A stretch of DNA of 64,000 nt, from the NCBI GenBank assembly GCA_021463505.1, contig JAJTYR010000008.1, positions 1 through 64,000 of the forward strand, written 5' to 3'. Positions within the stretch are counted from its first letter, which is position 1. Every line of letters begins with the position of its first letter. A model generated the notes under the pieces. That model was not told the DNA's origin, did not search any database, and saw only the letters and a program-made list of their open reading frames with translations. Below, piece after piece: positions 8,781-22,274 of the stretch. Source of the stretch: Burkholderiaceae bacterium (GTDB taxonomy: Bacteria; Pseudomonadota; Gammaproteobacteria; Burkholderiales; Burkholderiaceae_E). A program made the position numbers and the translations under genes.

Positions 8781-11700
8781 ATGACCGCTGAGACTCCGTC
8801 GGCAGGCTCGCCGAATGCCGCTGCGGGCGCCCCCGACGCGCTCGCCAGGAGCTTCGAGCCGGCCGACATCGAAGCGCGCTGGTACCCGATCTGGGAGTCG
8901 CGCGGTTACTTCGCCGCCGGCAACGCGCCCGGTGCAGACGCCTTCTCGATCCAGCTGCCGCCGCCGAACGTCACCGGCACCTTGCACATGGGTCATGCGT
9001 TCAACCAGACGGTGATGGACGCGCTCACCCGCTACCACCGGATGCGCGGCGCCAACACGCTGTGGCTGCCCGGTACCGACCACGCCGGCATCGCGACGCA
9101 GATCGTCGTCGAACGCCAGCTCGATGCCCAGGGCGTCTCGCGCCACGACCTGGGCCGCGAGCAGTTCGTCGAGCGTGTCTGGGCGTGGAAGCAGCAATCG
9201 GGCTCGACGATCACCCGCCAGATGCGGCGCCTCGGTGCTTCCACCGACTGGTCGCTCGAGTACTTCACGATGGACGAAAAACTGTCTGGCGTCGTGAAAG
9301 AAGTGTTCGTGCGACTGCACGAGCAGGGCCTGATCTACCGCGGCAAGCGGCTGGTGAACTGGGATCCCGACCTGCTGACCGCGGTGTCCGACCTCGAAGT
9401 GGTCAGCGAGGAGGAGGATGGCCAGCTCTGGCAGATCCGCTATCCGCTCGCCGACGGCGGCGGCTCGATCACCGTCGCGACCACGCGCCCCGAGACGATG
9501 CTCGGTGACACCGCGGTGATGGTTCACCCCGACGACGAGCGCTACGCGCCACTGGTCGGCAGGACGGTGCTGCTGCCCCTGTCGGGCGAAGCCGCGGATC
9601 CCGCCTTCGAGGGTGCTGGCCTGGCGATCGACGCGCTCGCCCGGCGCGGCAAGGCGCTCGGCTGGCGCGAGATCCCGATCGTCGCCGATGCCCACGTCGA
9701 ACGCGAGTTCGGCACCGGCGCCGTCAAGGTCACACCGGCCCACGACTTCAACGACTACGCAGTCGGCCAGCGCCATGGCCTGCCGATGATCGGCGTGCTC
9801 ACGCTGGACGCGCGCATCAACGAGAACGCGCCGCCGAAGTACCGCGGCCACGGCCGCTTCGACGCACGCCGCATGATCGTCGCCGACCTCGAGGCGCTCG
9901 GGCTGCTCGACGCGGTCAAGGCGCACCGGATGATGGTGCCGCGTGGCGACCGCACCCACGCGGTCATCGAGCCGATGCTCACCGACCAGTGGTTCGTCGC
10001 GATGAGCAAACCGGCGCCCGCCGCATCGCCGTTGGCCGGCAGCAGCATCGCCCAGCGCTCGCTGGAGGTCGTCGCCGAGGGCTCGATCCGTTTCGTGCCC
10101 GAAGGCTGGACCGCCACCTACAACCACTGGCTGACCCACATCCAGGACTGGTGCATCTCGCGCCAGTTGTGGTGGGGTCACCAGATCCCGGCCTGGTACA
10201 GGGCCGACGCCGACGGCCAGCCGATCCACGACGGCGTGGTGTTCGTCGCACGCAGCGACGCCGATGCGCGCGCCCAGGCCGACGCTGCCGGATGGAGCGG
10301 CCCGCTGGTGCGCGACGCCGACGTGCTCGACACCTGGTTCTCGTCGGCGCTGGTGCCGTTCTCGAGCCTCGTCGACCCGCGCGAGCCATTTCGCGACAGC
10401 CGACCCAACCTGCTGCCGCGGCTCGCGCAGTTCCTGCCGTCGTCGGTGCTGGTCACCGGCTTCGACATCATCTTCTTCTGGGTCGCGCGAATGGTCATGA
10501 TGACCCTCGCGTTCACCGGCCAGGTGCCGTTCCGGCACGTCTACGTGCACGCGCTGGTGCGCGACGCCGAAGGCCAGAAGATGTCCAAGAGCAAGGGCAA
10601 CACGCTCGATCCGATCGACCTGATCGACGGCATCGGCCTCGACGCGCTGGTGGCCAAGCGCACCTCGGGCCTGATGAACCCGAAGCAGGCCGCCTCGATC
10701 GAGAAGCGCACGCGCAAGGAATACCCGCAGGGGATTCCGGCGTTCGGCGCCGATGCCCTGCGCTTCACGTTCGCGTCTCTGGCCGGGCCGGGCCGCAACA
10801 TCAACTTCGACCTGGACCGCTGCGAGGGTTACCGCAACTTCTGCAACAAGCTGTGGAACGCCACCCGCTTCGTGCTGATGCACTGCGAAGGCCACGACTG
10901 CGGTTTCGCGCCGCGTCCGTCCGGCCCGCACGCCCACGGCGGCGAGCCCGACTTCAGCGCCGCCGATCGCTGGATCGTCTCCCGGCTGCAACGCGCCGAG
11001 GCCGAAGTGGCGAGGCACTTCGAGGACTACCGCTTCGACCTCGCCGCGCGCGCAATCTACGAATTCGTCTGGAACGAGTACTGCGACTGGTATCTCGAGC
11101 TGGCGAAGGTGCAGCTGCAGCAGGCCGGCGACGACGCAGCCGGCACGGCGCGCGCGCGCGCCACGCGGCGCACGCTGCTGCGCGTGCTCGAAGCGGTGCT
11201 CAGGCTCGCGCACCCGGTCATTCCGTTCATCACCGAGGAGCTGTGGCAGAAGGTCGCGCCGCTGGCAATGCGCTACGGCGAAGGCGGTGTGCAGCAGCTC
11301 TCGGGCGCGCCACTCGGCGAGGCGCGCGCGCAACGCCGCTACTCGATCATGACGCAGCGTTATCCGCAGGCGCAGACTGCCAGCATCGACGAAGCCGCCG
11401 AGCGCTGGGCAGCCGAACTGAAGGCAATGGTCGACGCGTGTCGCGCACTGCGCGGCGAGATGGGTGTGCCACCGGCCCGGAGGCTCCCGCTGGTCGCGGC
11501 CGGCGACGCGGCACGGCTGGCAGAATTCGCGCCGTACCTGCGTGCACTCGCCCGCCTGGAAGCCGTCGAGATCGTCGCCGATCTTCCATCCGGATCGGTG
11601 GCACCGGTGCAGCTCGTCGGCGAAGCACGGCTGATGCTGAAGATCGGGATCGACGTGGCGACCGAGCGCCAGCGGATCGACCGGGAGATCGCGCGCGTCG

Positions 11701-11864
11701 AGAGCGAGATCCGCAAGGCCGAGGCCAGGCTCGGGAGCACCAGCTTCGTCGAGCGCGCGCCCGCGGCCGTGGTCGAGCAGGAGCGCGGGCGCAGCGCCGC
11801 GTTCGGCGCGACGCTCGAGCGGCTGCGCGAGCAGCGCGCGCGGCTGGATCAGGAAAACGGATGA
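8781..11864 (+). CDS. valS: valine--tRNA ligase
   Basis: A 1027-residue class I aminoacyl-tRNA synthetase that charges tRNA-Val. The ATP-binding HIGH-type motif is HMGH at residues 69-72 within [12 protein letters not shown], the KMSKS loop is at about residue 600 ([10 protein letters not shown]), and the editing domain and anticodon-binding domain lie between and after them. The C-terminal coiled coil typical of ValS is present (about 960-1027, rich in Glu/Arg). Its length is somewhat above the 950 usual in Enterobacteria because of an N-terminal Ala/Pro-rich leader of about 20 residues and small insertions. The stop overlaps the next start (ATGA). Confidence 0.97.
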   Translation: MTAETPSAGSPNAAAGAPDALARSFEPADIEARWYPIWESRGYFAAGNAPGADAFSIQLPPPNVTGTLHMGHAFNQTVMDALTRYHRMRGANTLWLPGTDHAGIATQIVVERQLDAQGVSRHDLGREQFVERVWAWKQQSGSTITRQMRRLGASTDWSLEYFTMDEKLSGVVKEVFVRLHEQGLIYRGKRLVNWDPDLLTAVSDLEVVSEEEDGQLWQIRYPLADGGGSITVATTRPETMLGDTAVMVHPDDERYAPLVGRTVLLPLSGEAADPAFEGAGLAIDALARRGKALGWREIPIVADAHVEREFGTGAVKVTPAHDFNDYAVGQRHGLPMIGVLTLDARINENAPPKYRGHGRFDARRMIVADLEALGLLDAVKAHRMMVPRGDRTHAVIEPMLTDQWFVAMSKPAPAASPLAGSSIAQRSLEVVAEGSIRFVPEGWTATYNHWLTHIQDWCISRQLWWGHQIPAWYRADADGQPIHDGVVFVARSDADARAQADAAGWSGPLVRDADVLDTWFSSALVPFSSLVDPREPFRDSRPNLLPRLAQFLPSSVLVTGFDIIFFWVARMVMMTLAFTGQVPFRHVYVHALVRDAEGQKMSKSKGNTLDPIDLIDGIGLDALVAKRTSGLMNPKQAASIEKRTRKEYPQGIPAFGADALRFTFASLAGPGRNINFDLDRCEGYRNFCNKLWNATRFVLMHCEGHDCGFAPRPSGPHAHGGEPDFSAADRWIVSRLQRAEAEVARHFEDYRFDLAARAIYEFVWNEYCDWYLELAKVQLQQAGDDAAGTARARATRRTLLRVLEAVLRLAHPVIPFITEELWQKVAPLAMRYGEGGVQQLSGAPLGEARAQRRYSIMTQRYPQAQTASIDEAAERWAAELKAMVDACRALRGEMGVPPARRLPLVAAGDAARLAEFAPYLRALARLEAVEIVADLPSGSVAPVQLVGEARLMLKIGIDVATERQRIDREIARVESEIRKAEARLGSTSFVERAPAAVVEQERGRSAAFGATLERLREQRARLDQENG

Positions 11865-12871
11865 GAATCGCGGTCGTTGGAGCCGGCTCGATCGGCGGTT
11901 ATCTCGGTGCGCGACTGGCGCTCGCCGGCGAGGAAGTGACCTTCATCGCGCGCGGTGCGAACCTGCAGGCGATCAACGCGCAGGGCTTCCGGCTGATCGA
12001 GGAGGACGGCACCGAGCAGGTTGCGCGCAACGTGCGCGCGGTGCAGAAGACCGCCGACGCCGGACCGCAGGATCTCGTCCTGCTGGCCCTGAAGGCGCAG
12101 CAGGTCGGCGCGCTGGCCGCCGACGTGCCGGCGATGTTCGGGCCCGACACGGCGGTGGTCACGCTGCAGAACGGCATCCCGTGGTGGTACTTCCACAAGC
12201 TGGGCGGCGAGTTCGACGGGCGCCCGGTGAAGTCGGTCGACCCCGATGGCACGATCGCCGCGGCGATTCCCGGCGAACGGATCATCGGCTCGGTCGTCTA
12301 CCCGGCCGCCGAACTGGTTGCGCCGGGCGTCGTCAGGGTCATCGAAGGCAACCGCTTCTCGCTGGGCGAGCCCGACAACAGCAGGTCGGAGCGCGCGCGG
12401 CGAATCTCCGACGCGCTGGCGCGGGCGGGCTTGAAGGCGCCGGTCTCGTCGGACCTGCGCTCGGAGATCTGGCTCAAGCTGTGGGGCAACCTGACCTTCA
12501 ACCCGGTGAGCGCGCTCACGCACGCGTCGCTGGCGGGAATCTGCCGTTTTCCGGCCACGCGAGCCTTGGCCGCGGAGATGATGGCCGAGGCCCGGAGCGT
12601 CGCCGAGGAACTCGGCGTGCGCTTTCGCATCACGATCGACAGGCGGATCGCCGGCGCCGAGGCGGTGGGCGAGCACAAGACCTCGATGCTGCAGGACGTC
12701 GAGCATGGACGCGCGCTCGAAATCGACGCGCTGCTCGGGTCGGTGATCGAACTGGCGCGCCTGACCGGCACGCCGACGCCGCATTGCGATGCGGTCTACG
12801 CGTGCGCCTCACTGCTGGGTGCGACGCTGGCCGGGCAGAAGGGACGTCTGCAGGTGCAGCCGCAGGGCTGA
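11861..12871 (+). CDS. ketopantoate reductase-family protein (PanE/ApbA)
   Basis: A 336-residue NADPH-dependent reductase with an N-terminal Rossmann motif ([20 protein letters not shown]) and the C-terminal helical ApbA domain ([18 protein letters not shown] near residue 205, EIDALLGSV near 290). Canonical PanE reduces 2-dehydropantoate to pantoate for coenzyme A synthesis, but many Burkholderiales carry several paralogues of this family in catabolic contexts, so the panE symbol is withheld. Its ATG overlaps the valS stop. It converges on the TctA gene on the other strand. Confidence 0.85.
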   Translation: MRIAVVGAGSIGGYLGARLALAGEEVTFIARGANLQAINAQGFRLIEEDGTEQVARNVRAVQKTADAGPQDLVLLALKAQQVGALAADVPAMFGPDTAVVTLQNGIPWWYFHKLGGEFDGRPVKSVDPDGTIAAAIPGERIIGSVVYPAAELVAPGVVRVIEGNRFSLGEPDNSRSERARRISDALARAGLKAPVSSDLRSEIWLKLWGNLTFNPVSALTHASLAGICRFPATRALAAEMMAEARSVAEELGVRFRITIDRRIAGAEAVGEHKTSMLQDVEHGRALEIDALLGSVIELARLTGTPTPHCDAVYACASLLGATLAGQKGRLQVQPQG

Positions 12872-12942
12872 GACCCGCCGCGGCCCCGAGGACGGCCTTT
12901 CCCTTCACGGCTGGCCCTCGGCCGACTCGTCGGACGGCCCCT

Positions 12943-14445
12943 TCAGCCCGCCGCGTCGGTCGGCCGTCGAGTCCACAGGCGCGAGACCTGCTGCCAGAAC
13001 AGCATCAGCAGCCCCAGCGACGTCAGCACCGCGGCGAGCGGGCTCGACCAGAAGATGGCCAGGCTGCCCTGCGACAGCAACAGCGCCTGGCGGAAGCTCG
13101 ATTCGGCCATGTCGCCCAGCACCAGCGCCAGCACCAGCGGGGCGAGCGGATAGTCGAGCTTCTTGAAGGTGTAGCCGACGATGCCGAACACGACCATCAT
13201 CGCGACGTCGAACATCGAGTTGTGCACCGTGTAGGCGCCCACCGCGCAGACCACGACGATCACCGGCGCGATGATCGAGAACGGGATGCGCAGGATCGCC
13301 GCCCACCACGGGACGGTGGTGAGCACGATCGCGAGACCGACGACGTTGCCGAGATACATGCTGGCGATCAGGCCCCAGACGAATTCCTTCTGCTCGACGA
13401 ACAGCAGCGGCCCGGGCTGCAGGCCCCAGATCAGCAGCCCTCCGAGCAGCACTGCGGCGGTCGGCGAGCCCGGGATGCCCAGCGTGAGCATCGGCAACAG
13501 CGCGCTGGTGCCTGCCGCATGCGCAGCGGTCTCCGGCGCGATGACGCCTTCGATCTCCCCCGATCCGAAGTTCCCGCCGTTTTTCGACGAGCGCTTCGCG
13601 ATTCCGTAGCTCATGAACGACGCGGGCGTGGCGCCGCCGGGCGTGATCCCCATCCAGCAGCCGATGAGCGTCGAGCGCACCGAGGTCGCCCAGTAGCGCG
13701 GCAGCCGCTTCCAGGTGTCGAGCACGACACGCGCGTTGATCCCGGCCCTGCCGCCCTTGAACGACATCCCCTCTTCCATCGTGAGCAGGATCTCGCCAAG
13801 CCCGAACAGGCCGATCACGGCGGCGAGGAAGTCGAAACCCTTCAGGAGCGGGGTCGCGCCGAAGGTCATCCTGAGCTGGCCGGTCACGCTGTCGAGCCCC
13901 ACCGCGGCCAGCGCGAAGCCGAGCATCATCGCTGCCAGCGTCTTGAACCGTGGCGACTTCGTCATCCCGATGAAGCTCGCGAACGTCAGGAACTGCACGC
14001 CGAAGAACTCGGCCGGGCCGAACTTCAACGCGAACATCGCGACCAGCGGCGCGAGGAAGGTGATCATCAGCACCGCGAAGAACGCGCCGACGAACGACGA
14101 GGTGAACGCCGCCGTGAGCGCCTCGCCCGCGCGTCCTTTCTGCGCCAGCGGATAGCCGTCGAAAGTCGTCGCCACCGACCACGGCTCGCCGGGGATGTTG
14201 AACAGGATCGACGTGATCGCCCCGCCGAACAGCGCACCCCAGTAGATGCACGAGAGCATGATGATCGCGCTGGTCGGCGACATGCTGAACGTGAGCGGCA
14301 GCAGGATCGCCACGCCGTTGGCGCCCCCCAGGCCGGGGAGCACGCCGATCAGCACGCCCAGCAGGATGCCGACCAGCATGAATCCGGGGTTCGGCAGCGT
14401 GAGCGCCACCGCGAAACCGTGGAACAGGTTGCCGATTTCGTCCAT
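12943..14445 (-). CDS. tripartite tricarboxylate transporter permease TctA (copy 1)
   Basis: A 500-residue large membrane subunit of a TTT transporter, with about 11-12 hydrophobic segments. It has the TctA hallmark GVLIGVLPGLGGANGVAILLP near residue 35 and the second Gly-rich repeat GITPGGATPASFMSYG near residue 270. It imports a carboxylate delivered by the periplasmic binding protein encoded upstream, driven by a cation gradient. The set is transcribed tctC-tctB-tctA on the minus strand, with 18 bases between tctB and tctA. Confidence 0.9.
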   Translation of the reverse strand: MDEIGNLFHGFAVALTLPNPGFMLVGILLGVLIGVLPGLGGANGVAILLPLTFSMSPTSAIIMLSCIYWGALFGGAITSILFNIPGEPWSVATTFDGYPLAQKGRAGEALTAAFTSSFVGAFFAVLMITFLAPLVAMFALKFGPAEFFGVQFLTFASFIGMTKSPRFKTLAAMMLGFALAAVGLDSVTGQLRMTFGATPLLKGFDFLAAVIGLFGLGEILLTMEEGMSFKGGRAGINARVVLDTWKRLPRYWATSVRSTLIGCWMGITPGGATPASFMSYGIAKRSSKNGGNFGSGEIEGVIAPETAAHAAGTSALLPMLTLGIPGSPTAAVLLGGLLIWGLQPGPLLFVEQKEFVWGLIASMYLGNVVGLAIVLTTVPWWAAILRIPFSIIAPVIVVVCAVGAYTVHNSMFDVAMMVVFGIVGYTFKKLDYPLAPLVLALVLGDMAESSFRQALLLSQGSLAIFWSSPLAAVLTSLGLLMLFWQQVSRLWTRRPTDAAG

Positions 14446-14463
14446 TGCCCGCCCCTGGCCCCG

Positions 14464-14976
14464 CTACAGGCCGAGCATCGCCTCGAGCGGCCCCTTGGGC
14501 AGCGGCACGAGAAACCAGCGCTCGAACACCATGAACAGCACCGCCGGCACGCCGAGCGCGATCGCCGCCACGGCCGGCCAGCGGAAGCGGCCGTGCCGGA
14601 GCATGAACCACGCAATGAAGATGGCCGCCGCCACGTACAGGCCCGCGAGCGCGATCAGCACCGCGAAGATCGCCGTGGGCACGAGGACGTGCAGCACGTT
14701 GGCCAGACCGGCACGCGACACGAACGGCCCGCCGAGAATCCAGCGCCTGCGCATCGCGATCAGCAGGTTCGCCACGCCGGCCACGACCATCAGCAGACCG
14801 ACGTGGAACGGGAAGTAACCCGCCTGCGGACCGTCGTCGGCCCACCCGGCGCCGACGCGCACGCTGTCGACAACCACCAGCGCGCCCAGTGCGACGAACA
14901 GCAGCGCGACCGCGACCTCGGCGGTGAGCACCCGGATGGCGGCGCGGTGGCCGCCGCTGTCGTCGTCGTCGTTCAC
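14464..14976 (-). CDS. tripartite tricarboxylate transporter small subunit TctB (copy 1)
   Basis: A 170-residue protein with four hydrophobic segments (about residues 15-35, 52-70, 85-120 and 130-150) and the GPQAGYFPFHVGLLM motif typical of TctB. The start is a GTG at 14976 whose first bases overlap the TGA of the binding-protein gene (GTGA), giving translational coupling; there is no ATG that fits the family N-terminus. Its partner permease follows directly. Confidence 0.8.
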   Translation of the reverse strand: MNDDDDSGGHRAAIRVLTAEVAVALLFVALGALVVVDSVRVGAGWADDGPQAGYFPFHVGLLMVVAGVANLLIAMRRRWILGGPFVSRAGLANVLHVLVPTAIFAVLIALAGLYVAAAIFIAWFMLRHGRFRWPAVAAIALGVPAVLFMVFERWFLVPLPKGPLEAMLGL

Positions 14977-16001
14977 CTGGCGAGGAAGCCGGCGTCGCGC
15001 ATCAGCGTGCGATGCAGTTCCTCGGCCTTCGCCACCCAGTCGACGTACTCCTGCCCGGTCATGAAGCGGTCCTTGAACGCGCCCTTTTCCATGAATTCCT
15101 TCCAGTCGGGCGTCGCGCGCACCTTCCCGAAGAGATCGATGTACCACGCGACCTGTCCGGCGCTGACGCCGGGCGGCATGAAGATGCCGCGCATCATCAG
15201 GTAGTCGACCGGCACGCCGGCTTCACGGCACGACGGAATGTCGTGCCAGGACATCGCATCGGTGATCTTCGCGTTGTAGGGCATGCGCTCGTCGTCGAAC
15301 ACGCATAGCGGTCGCAGCTTGCCGCCGCGCCAGTGCGCGATCGCCTCGATCGGATTGTTGACCGACGAATCGACGTGCCTGCCGACCAGTTGTACCGCGA
15401 CGTCGCCGCCACCCTTGAACGGGATGTAGGTGATCCGGCGACCGGCGGCCTTCTCGAGGGCGACCGTGATGATCTGGTCTTCCTGCTTCGAGCCCGTGCC
15501 CGCCATCCTGAACGTATTGTTCGGCGCAGCCTTGATCGCATCGAGGTAGGCCTGCGCAGTCCTGTACGGCGACTCCGCGTTGACCCAGAGTACGAACTGG
15601 TCGAGCGCCAGCATCGCCACCGGCGTCATGTCACGCCAGTTGACGGGTACTCCGGTGCTCAGCGGCGTGGTGAACAGGTTCGACAGCGTGATCACCAGTT
15701 TGTGCGGGTCGCCCCTGGCACCCTTGATCTCGAGAAAGCCCTCGGCGCCGGCGCCGCCCGACTTGTTGACCACGACGATCGGCTGCTTCATCAGCGAGTG
15801 CTTCGCGACGACACCCTGGATGAAGCGCGCCATCTGGTCGGCACCGCCGCCGGTACCGGCCGGAACGACGAACTCGACGGGCCTGGTCGGCTCCCAGGCC
15901 GCGACGGCCGGCACAGCCATGGAAAACCCGAACAGCGCGGCAGCCGTTGCGAGGCCGACGCGCGCGCGCGACGGCGACAGCGAACGCGATCGATGGTTCA
16001 T
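14973..16001 (-). CDS. tripartite tricarboxylate transporter substrate-binding protein (Bug/TctC family)
   Basis: A 342-residue periplasmic binding protein. The N-terminus is basic (NHRSRSLSPSR) followed by a hydrophobic signal segment (about 17-35) ending at AVAA. The mature protein has the Bug pattern: PTRPVEFVVPAGTGGGADQMAR, a VVNKSGGAG loop near residue 80, and a late PPGVSAGQ motif. A GGGAGAGGGGGGAG purine run precedes the ATG at 16001 and supports this start. It is encoded with its own TctB and TctA. The ligand is unknown; Bug proteins bind carboxylates of many kinds. Confidence 0.9.
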   Translation of the reverse strand: MNHRSRSLSPSRARVGLATAAALFGFSMAVPAVAAWEPTRPVEFVVPAGTGGGADQMARFIQGVVAKHSLMKQPIVVVNKSGGAGAEGFLEIKGARGDPHKLVITLSNLFTTPLSTGVPVNWRDMTPVAMLALDQFVLWVNAESPYRTAQAYLDAIKAAPNNTFRMAGTGSKQEDQIITVALEKAAGRRITYIPFKGGGDVAVQLVGRHVDSSVNNPIEAIAHWRGGKLRPLCVFDDERMPYNAKITDAMSWHDIPSCREAGVPVDYLMMRGIFMPPGVSAGQVAWYIDLFGKVRATPDWKEFMEKGAFKDRFMTGQEYVDWVAKAEELHRTLMRDAGFLAR

Positions 16002-16107
16002 CTCCCCCCCTCTCCCGACGGCCCTGGAAAGAGCCGTTCTCGTCGAACAGGAAACGGACCGCACCGGTCCGCCGATACTCTCCATGGTACCGAAGCACAG
16101 TGCGTCG

Positions 16108-16113
16108 TACAAT
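16108..16113 (+). promoter_or_regulatory. possible -10 element of the acyl-CoA ligase gene
   Basis: TACAAT lies 26 bases before the ligase start in the 138-base divergent gap to tctC. No recognisable -35 hexamer is at the right distance. Confidence 0.3.
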
Positions 16114-16139
16114 CGACGCGCATCGGGATCGAGGAACGC

Positions 16140-17663
16140 ATGAACCACACGCTCCGGGATCTGCTCGCCGCAGGGGCCGACGCATCGACGGCGCTGACCG
16201 CGCCTGGCGGCGCGCCGCTCACCTTCGCAGCGCTGCGCACGCTGGTGGCCACGACCGTGTCCGCGCTGAACGCGATGGGCATCGGCCGCAACGATCGCGT
16301 CGGGATCGTGCTGCCCAACGGCCCCGAGATGGCCACGGCGTTCATCTCGATCGCTTCGGGCGCGACCTCGGCGCCGCTCAATCCCGCGTACCGTGCCGAC
16401 GAGTTCGAGTTCTACCTGAGCGACCTCGGCGCGCGCGCGCTGATCGTCGACGCAGGCAGCGCGTCGCCCGCGATCGGGGTCGCGCGCAGGCTCGGCGTGC
16501 GAATCGTCGAGCTCGACGCACGCCCGCAGCAGGGCGCCGGGAACTTCACGCTGCGCGACACCCCTGACGCAGTCGCCGCGGCGCCGGCGCAGGGCGGGTT
16601 CGCGCAACCCGACGACGTCGCACTGGTGCTGCATACCTCGGGCACCACCTCGCGCCCGAAGATCGTGCCACTCGCGCAGCGCAACGTCTGCGCGTCGGCG
16701 CGCAACATCCGCGAGTTCCTGTCGCTGTCGGCGGCTGACCGCGGGCTGAACATCATGCCGCTGTTCCACATTCACGGGCTGATCGCCGGCGTGCTCGCGC
16801 CGCTGTCGGCCGGCGGGCAGGTTTGCTGTGCGCCGGGGTTCAACGCGCTGAAGTTCTTCGGCTGGATGGAGCAGGCGCGTCCCACCTGGTACACCGCGGT
16901 GCCGACGATGCACCAGGCAATCCTGGGCCGTGCGGCGAACAACAGGGCGGTACTCGCCGCCAGCCCGCTGCGCTTCATCCGCTCGTCGTCCTCGGCGATG
17001 CCGCCACAGGTGATCCGCGAGATCGAGCAGGTATTCGGCGCTCCGCTGGTCGAGGCCTACGGGATGACCGAGGCGGCGCATCAGATGGCGGCCAATCCAT
17101 TGCCGCCGCGCGTCCGCAAGCCGGGCACGGTCGGCGTCGCGGCGGGCCCCGAGGTCGCGATCATGGACGAGGCCGGCACGCTGCTCGGGCCCGGTAACGT
17201 CGGCGAGGTCGTGATTCGCGGCGAGAACGTGACGCGCGGCTACGAGAACAATCCGCAGGCCAACGCCGAAGCGTTCACCAACGGCTGGTTCCGCACCGGC
17301 GACCAGGGCGTGATGGACGCCGAAGGCTACCTGTCGATCACCGGCCGGCTGAAGGAGATCATCAACCGTGGCGGCGAGAAGGTTTCGCCGCGCGAGGTCG
17401 ACGAAGTGCTGATGGACCACCCGGCCGTGGCACAGGTCGTCACCTTCGCGATCCCGCACGACAGGCTCGGCGAGGAGGTCGGCGCCGTCGTCGTGCTGCG
17501 CGAGGGCGCGTCACTCGCGGAGAAGGACTTGCGCGAATTCGCCGCCACGCGGCTGGCCGACTTCAAGGTGCCGCGCAAGGTGCTGTTCATGGCCGAGATC
17601 CCCAAGGGTGCGACCGGCAAGCTGCAGCGCATCGGACTCGCGCAGAAGCTCGGGATGCGTTGA
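16140..17663 (+). CDS. AMP-dependent acyl-CoA ligase (oxalate-CoA ligase-like)
   Basis: A 507-residue ANL-superfamily enzyme that would adenylate a carboxylic acid and transfer it to CoA. The phosphate-binding P-loop is LHTSGTTSRPK near residue 165, the adenylate motif YGMTE near 308, the hinge TGD/GRLKEIINRGGEKVSP near 385-415 and the catalytic lysine in PKGATGKLQ near 494. Overall it resembles the Pcs60/AAE3 oxalyl-CoA synthetase group more than long-chain ligases, but the substrate is inference. It is divergent from the TTT transporter, suggesting uptake and activation of the same acid. Confidence 0.85.
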   Translation: MNHTLRDLLAAGADASTALTAPGGAPLTFAALRTLVATTVSALNAMGIGRNDRVGIVLPNGPEMATAFISIASGATSAPLNPAYRADEFEFYLSDLGARALIVDAGSASPAIGVARRLGVRIVELDARPQQGAGNFTLRDTPDAVAAAPAQGGFAQPDDVALVLHTSGTTSRPKIVPLAQRNVCASARNIREFLSLSAADRGLNIMPLFHIHGLIAGVLAPLSAGGQVCCAPGFNALKFFGWMEQARPTWYTAVPTMHQAILGRAANNRAVLAASPLRFIRSSSSAMPPQVIREIEQVFGAPLVEAYGMTEAAHQMAANPLPPRVRKPGTVGVAAGPEVAIMDEAGTLLGPGNVGEVVIRGENVTRGYENNPQANAEAFTNGWFRTGDQGVMDAEGYLSITGRLKEIINRGGEKVSPREVDEVLMDHPAVAQVVTFAIPHDRLGEEVGAVVVLREGASLAEKDLREFAATRLADFKVPRKVLFMAEIPKGATGKLQRIGLAQKLGMR

Positions 17664-17711
17664 GCAGCGTACCCGACCCGCCCGCAGCTCGCGGCCGCGC
17701 GGCGACGCCGA

Positions 17712-18251
17712 TCACGCCGTTCCCTGCGCCGGTGCCGTTCGCGTCGGGAAGTCGACGAACTCGAACGGCAACCTGCGCGCCCGCATCCAGTCGGCCACCG
17801 CCAGGCCCGTGCCGGCGCGCCACGGCCTGAGCCGCTCCGGTGCGACCATCCGGTATTCAACCAGTTCCTCGGACAGCGTCACGCTGCCCGAGGCGATCAC
17901 GTGGTAGGCGATGATCAACTCGTTCTTGCGGGTGAACTCGTAGACACCAATCAGGCTCGTGCGCTCGACCTCGAGGCTGGTCTCCTCCATGACCTCGCGG
18001 GCGATGCCCTCCTCCGGCGTCTCGCCGGCCTCGAGAAACCCGGTGATCAGCGCGAAGGTCTTCGGCGGCCACGCAGCATTGCGCGCAAGCAGGATCAGCT
18101 CGCCGACCTGCACGAGAGCGGCCACCACCGGCGCCGGATTGTTCCAGTGCGTGAAGCCGCAGGCGGGGCAGGCCTTGCGCTCGCGACCGGCGACGATGCC
18201 CGTCGAGAGCGCGGTGGCGCAATGCGGACAGAAGCGGTAGTCGGGCCGCAT
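17712..18251 (-). CDS. NUDIX hydrolase with N-terminal zinc ribbon
   Basis: A 179-residue protein with a CPHC...CPAC zinc-ribbon in the first 35 residues, then a complete NUDIX box (GFLEAGETPEEGIAREVMEE near residues 75-95, pattern Gx5Ex7REUxEE). Members hydrolyse nucleoside diphosphates linked to another moiety. The layout resembles the C-terminal half of NudC (NADH/deNADding pyrophosphatase) without its N-terminal domain. The alaS stop lies 8 bases upstream of the start on the same strand, so the two may be cotranscribed. Confidence 0.85.
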   Translation of the reverse strand: MRPDYRFCPHCATALSTGIVAGRERKACPACGFTHWNNPAPVVAALVQVGELILLARNAAWPPKTFALITGFLEAGETPEEGIAREVMEETSLEVERTSLIGVYEFTRKNELIIAYHVIASGSVTLSEELVEYRMVAPERLRPWRAGTGLAVADWMRARRLPFEFVDFPTRTAPAQGTA

Positions 18252-18259
18252 CACGAAGC

Positions 18260-20878
<2,619 letters not shown>

Positions 20879-20949
20879 GGGATGCCCGGTCAAGCGTGCG
20901 GTTGTGCGGGGGTCAGGCGCAGCGGGTTGATTTTTCAGCGGAATTTGCG

Positions 20950-20955
20950 ATTCTA
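20950..20955 (-). promoter_or_regulatory. -10 element of the alaS promoter
   Basis: On the minus strand TAGAAT (5 of 6 to consensus) stands 71 bases before the alaS start in the divergent gap. A clear -35 element is not visible. Confidence 0.4.
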
Positions 20956-21038
20956 CCGAAATGCGGGCGGAAAAATGGCGTGCACGGGGCGCGCCGTTGC
21001 CCGGGCGGCGATCCGCGCGATCGCGTAAGGTTGCGTCC

Positions 21039-22274
21039 ATGAACGCCGCCCTGAACGGAATCCGCGTCCTCGACCTCACCCGCGTGCTCGCCGGTCCGTG
21101 GTGCTCGCAAAACCTCGCGGACCTCGGCGCCGACGTGATCAAGGTCGAACGCCCCGGCACCGGCGACGACACCCGCAGCTGGGGCCCGCCGTTCCTGAAG
21201 GACCGCGACGGGCGCGACACGGCCGACGCCGCCTATTACCTCGCCGCCAACCGCAACAAGCGCTCGGTCGAGATCGATCTGGCCGCGCCCGCCGGCCAGC
21301 TGGCGGTGCGCGAACTGGCCCGTCTCAGCGACGTGGTACTCGAGAACTACAAGGTCGGGCAGTTGCGCAGATACGGACTCGACTACGCGAGCCTCGCCGC
21401 GCTGAATCCGCGTCTGGTCTACTGCTCGGTCACCGGCTTCGGCCAGACCGGCCCGTGGGCGCACCGCGCCGGCTACGATTTCATCATCCAGGCGCTGGGC
21501 GGCATGATGTCGATCACCGGTGAAGCCGACGACCGCCCGGGCGGTGGCCCACAGAAAGTGGGCGTCGCGGTCTCCGACCTGATGACCGGCATGTACGCGA
21601 CGCAGGCGGTGCTGGCCGCGCTGCTGCATCGCGAACGCACCGGCGAGGGCCAGTACATCGACGTCGCGCTGCTCGACGTGCAGGTCGCGATGCTGGCCAA
21701 CATGAACACCAACTTCCTGGCGAGCGGGCAGCCGCCCGGACGCTGGGGTAACGCGCATCCGAACATCGTGCCGTACCAGGCGTTTCGCGCCAGCGACCAG
21801 TGGATCGTGCTGGCGGTGGGCAACGACGACCAGTACCGGCGCTTCTGCGAAGTCGCCGGCCGCGCCGACCTTCATCGCGACGCGCGCTTCGTGCGCAACA
21901 GCGACCGCGTACGCAACCGCGAAGCCCTGGTGCCGCTGATCGCCGGACTGATCGGGCGACGTGCCGCAGCCTGGTGGCTCGAGGCGCTCGAGCGCGCCGG
22001 CGTGCCCTGCGGCCCGATCAACGACCTGCGCCAGGTGTTCGACAACGAACAGGTCCGCGCACGCGGCCTGCGCGTCGACATCGAGCGCGAGGATGCGGGC
22101 CCGGTGGCGCTCGTCGGCAGCCCGCTGAAGATGAGTGCCACACCGCCGAGCTACCGGCTGCCGCCGCCGCGGCTGGGCGAGCACACTGCACAGGTACTGC
22201 GCGATCTGCTCGGCTACGACGACGCCGCCATCGCCGCGGTGCGTGCCAGACAAACCGAAGGAGAACGCCGATGA
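21039..22274 (+). CDS. CaiB/BaiF family CoA-transferase (class III)
   Basis: A 411-residue class III CoA-transferase, which moves CoA from an acyl-CoA donor to a carboxylic acid. The N-terminal Rossmann part has [27 protein letters not shown] split by family-typical positions, and the catalytic aspartate is D180 in [11 protein letters not shown]. The [11 protein letters not shown] motif near residue 130 is also characteristic. The stop overlaps the following binding-protein start by four bases, so transport and CoA activation are translationally coupled. Candidate substrates include dicarboxylates and hydroxyacids; the sequence does not settle this. Confidence 0.9.
   Translation: MNAALNGIRVLDLTRVLAGPWCSQNLADLGADVIKVERPGTGDDTRSWGPPFLKDRDGRDTADAAYYLAANRNKRSVEIDLAAPAGQLAVRELARLSDVVLENYKVGQLRRYGLDYASLAALNPRLVYCSVTGFGQTGPWAHRAGYDFIIQALGGMMSITGEADDRPGGGPQKVGVAVSDLMTGMYATQAVLAALLHRERTGEGQYIDVALLDVQVAMLANMNTNFLASGQPPGRWGNAHPNIVPYQAFRASDQWIVLAVGNDDQYRRFCEVAGRADLHRDARFVRNSDRVRNREALVPLIAGLIGRRAAAWWLEALERAGVPCGPINDLRQVFDNEQVRARGLRVDIEREDAGPVALVGSPLKMSATPPSYRLPPPRLGEHTAQVLRDLLGYDDAAIAAVRARQTEGERR

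Noticed and set aside
12181-15204. 1007-codon plus-strand frame over the TctA/TctB genes
   Set aside because: Arg/Gln/Glu-rich low-complexity translation with no fold; the opposite strand codes clear TctA and TctB proteins.
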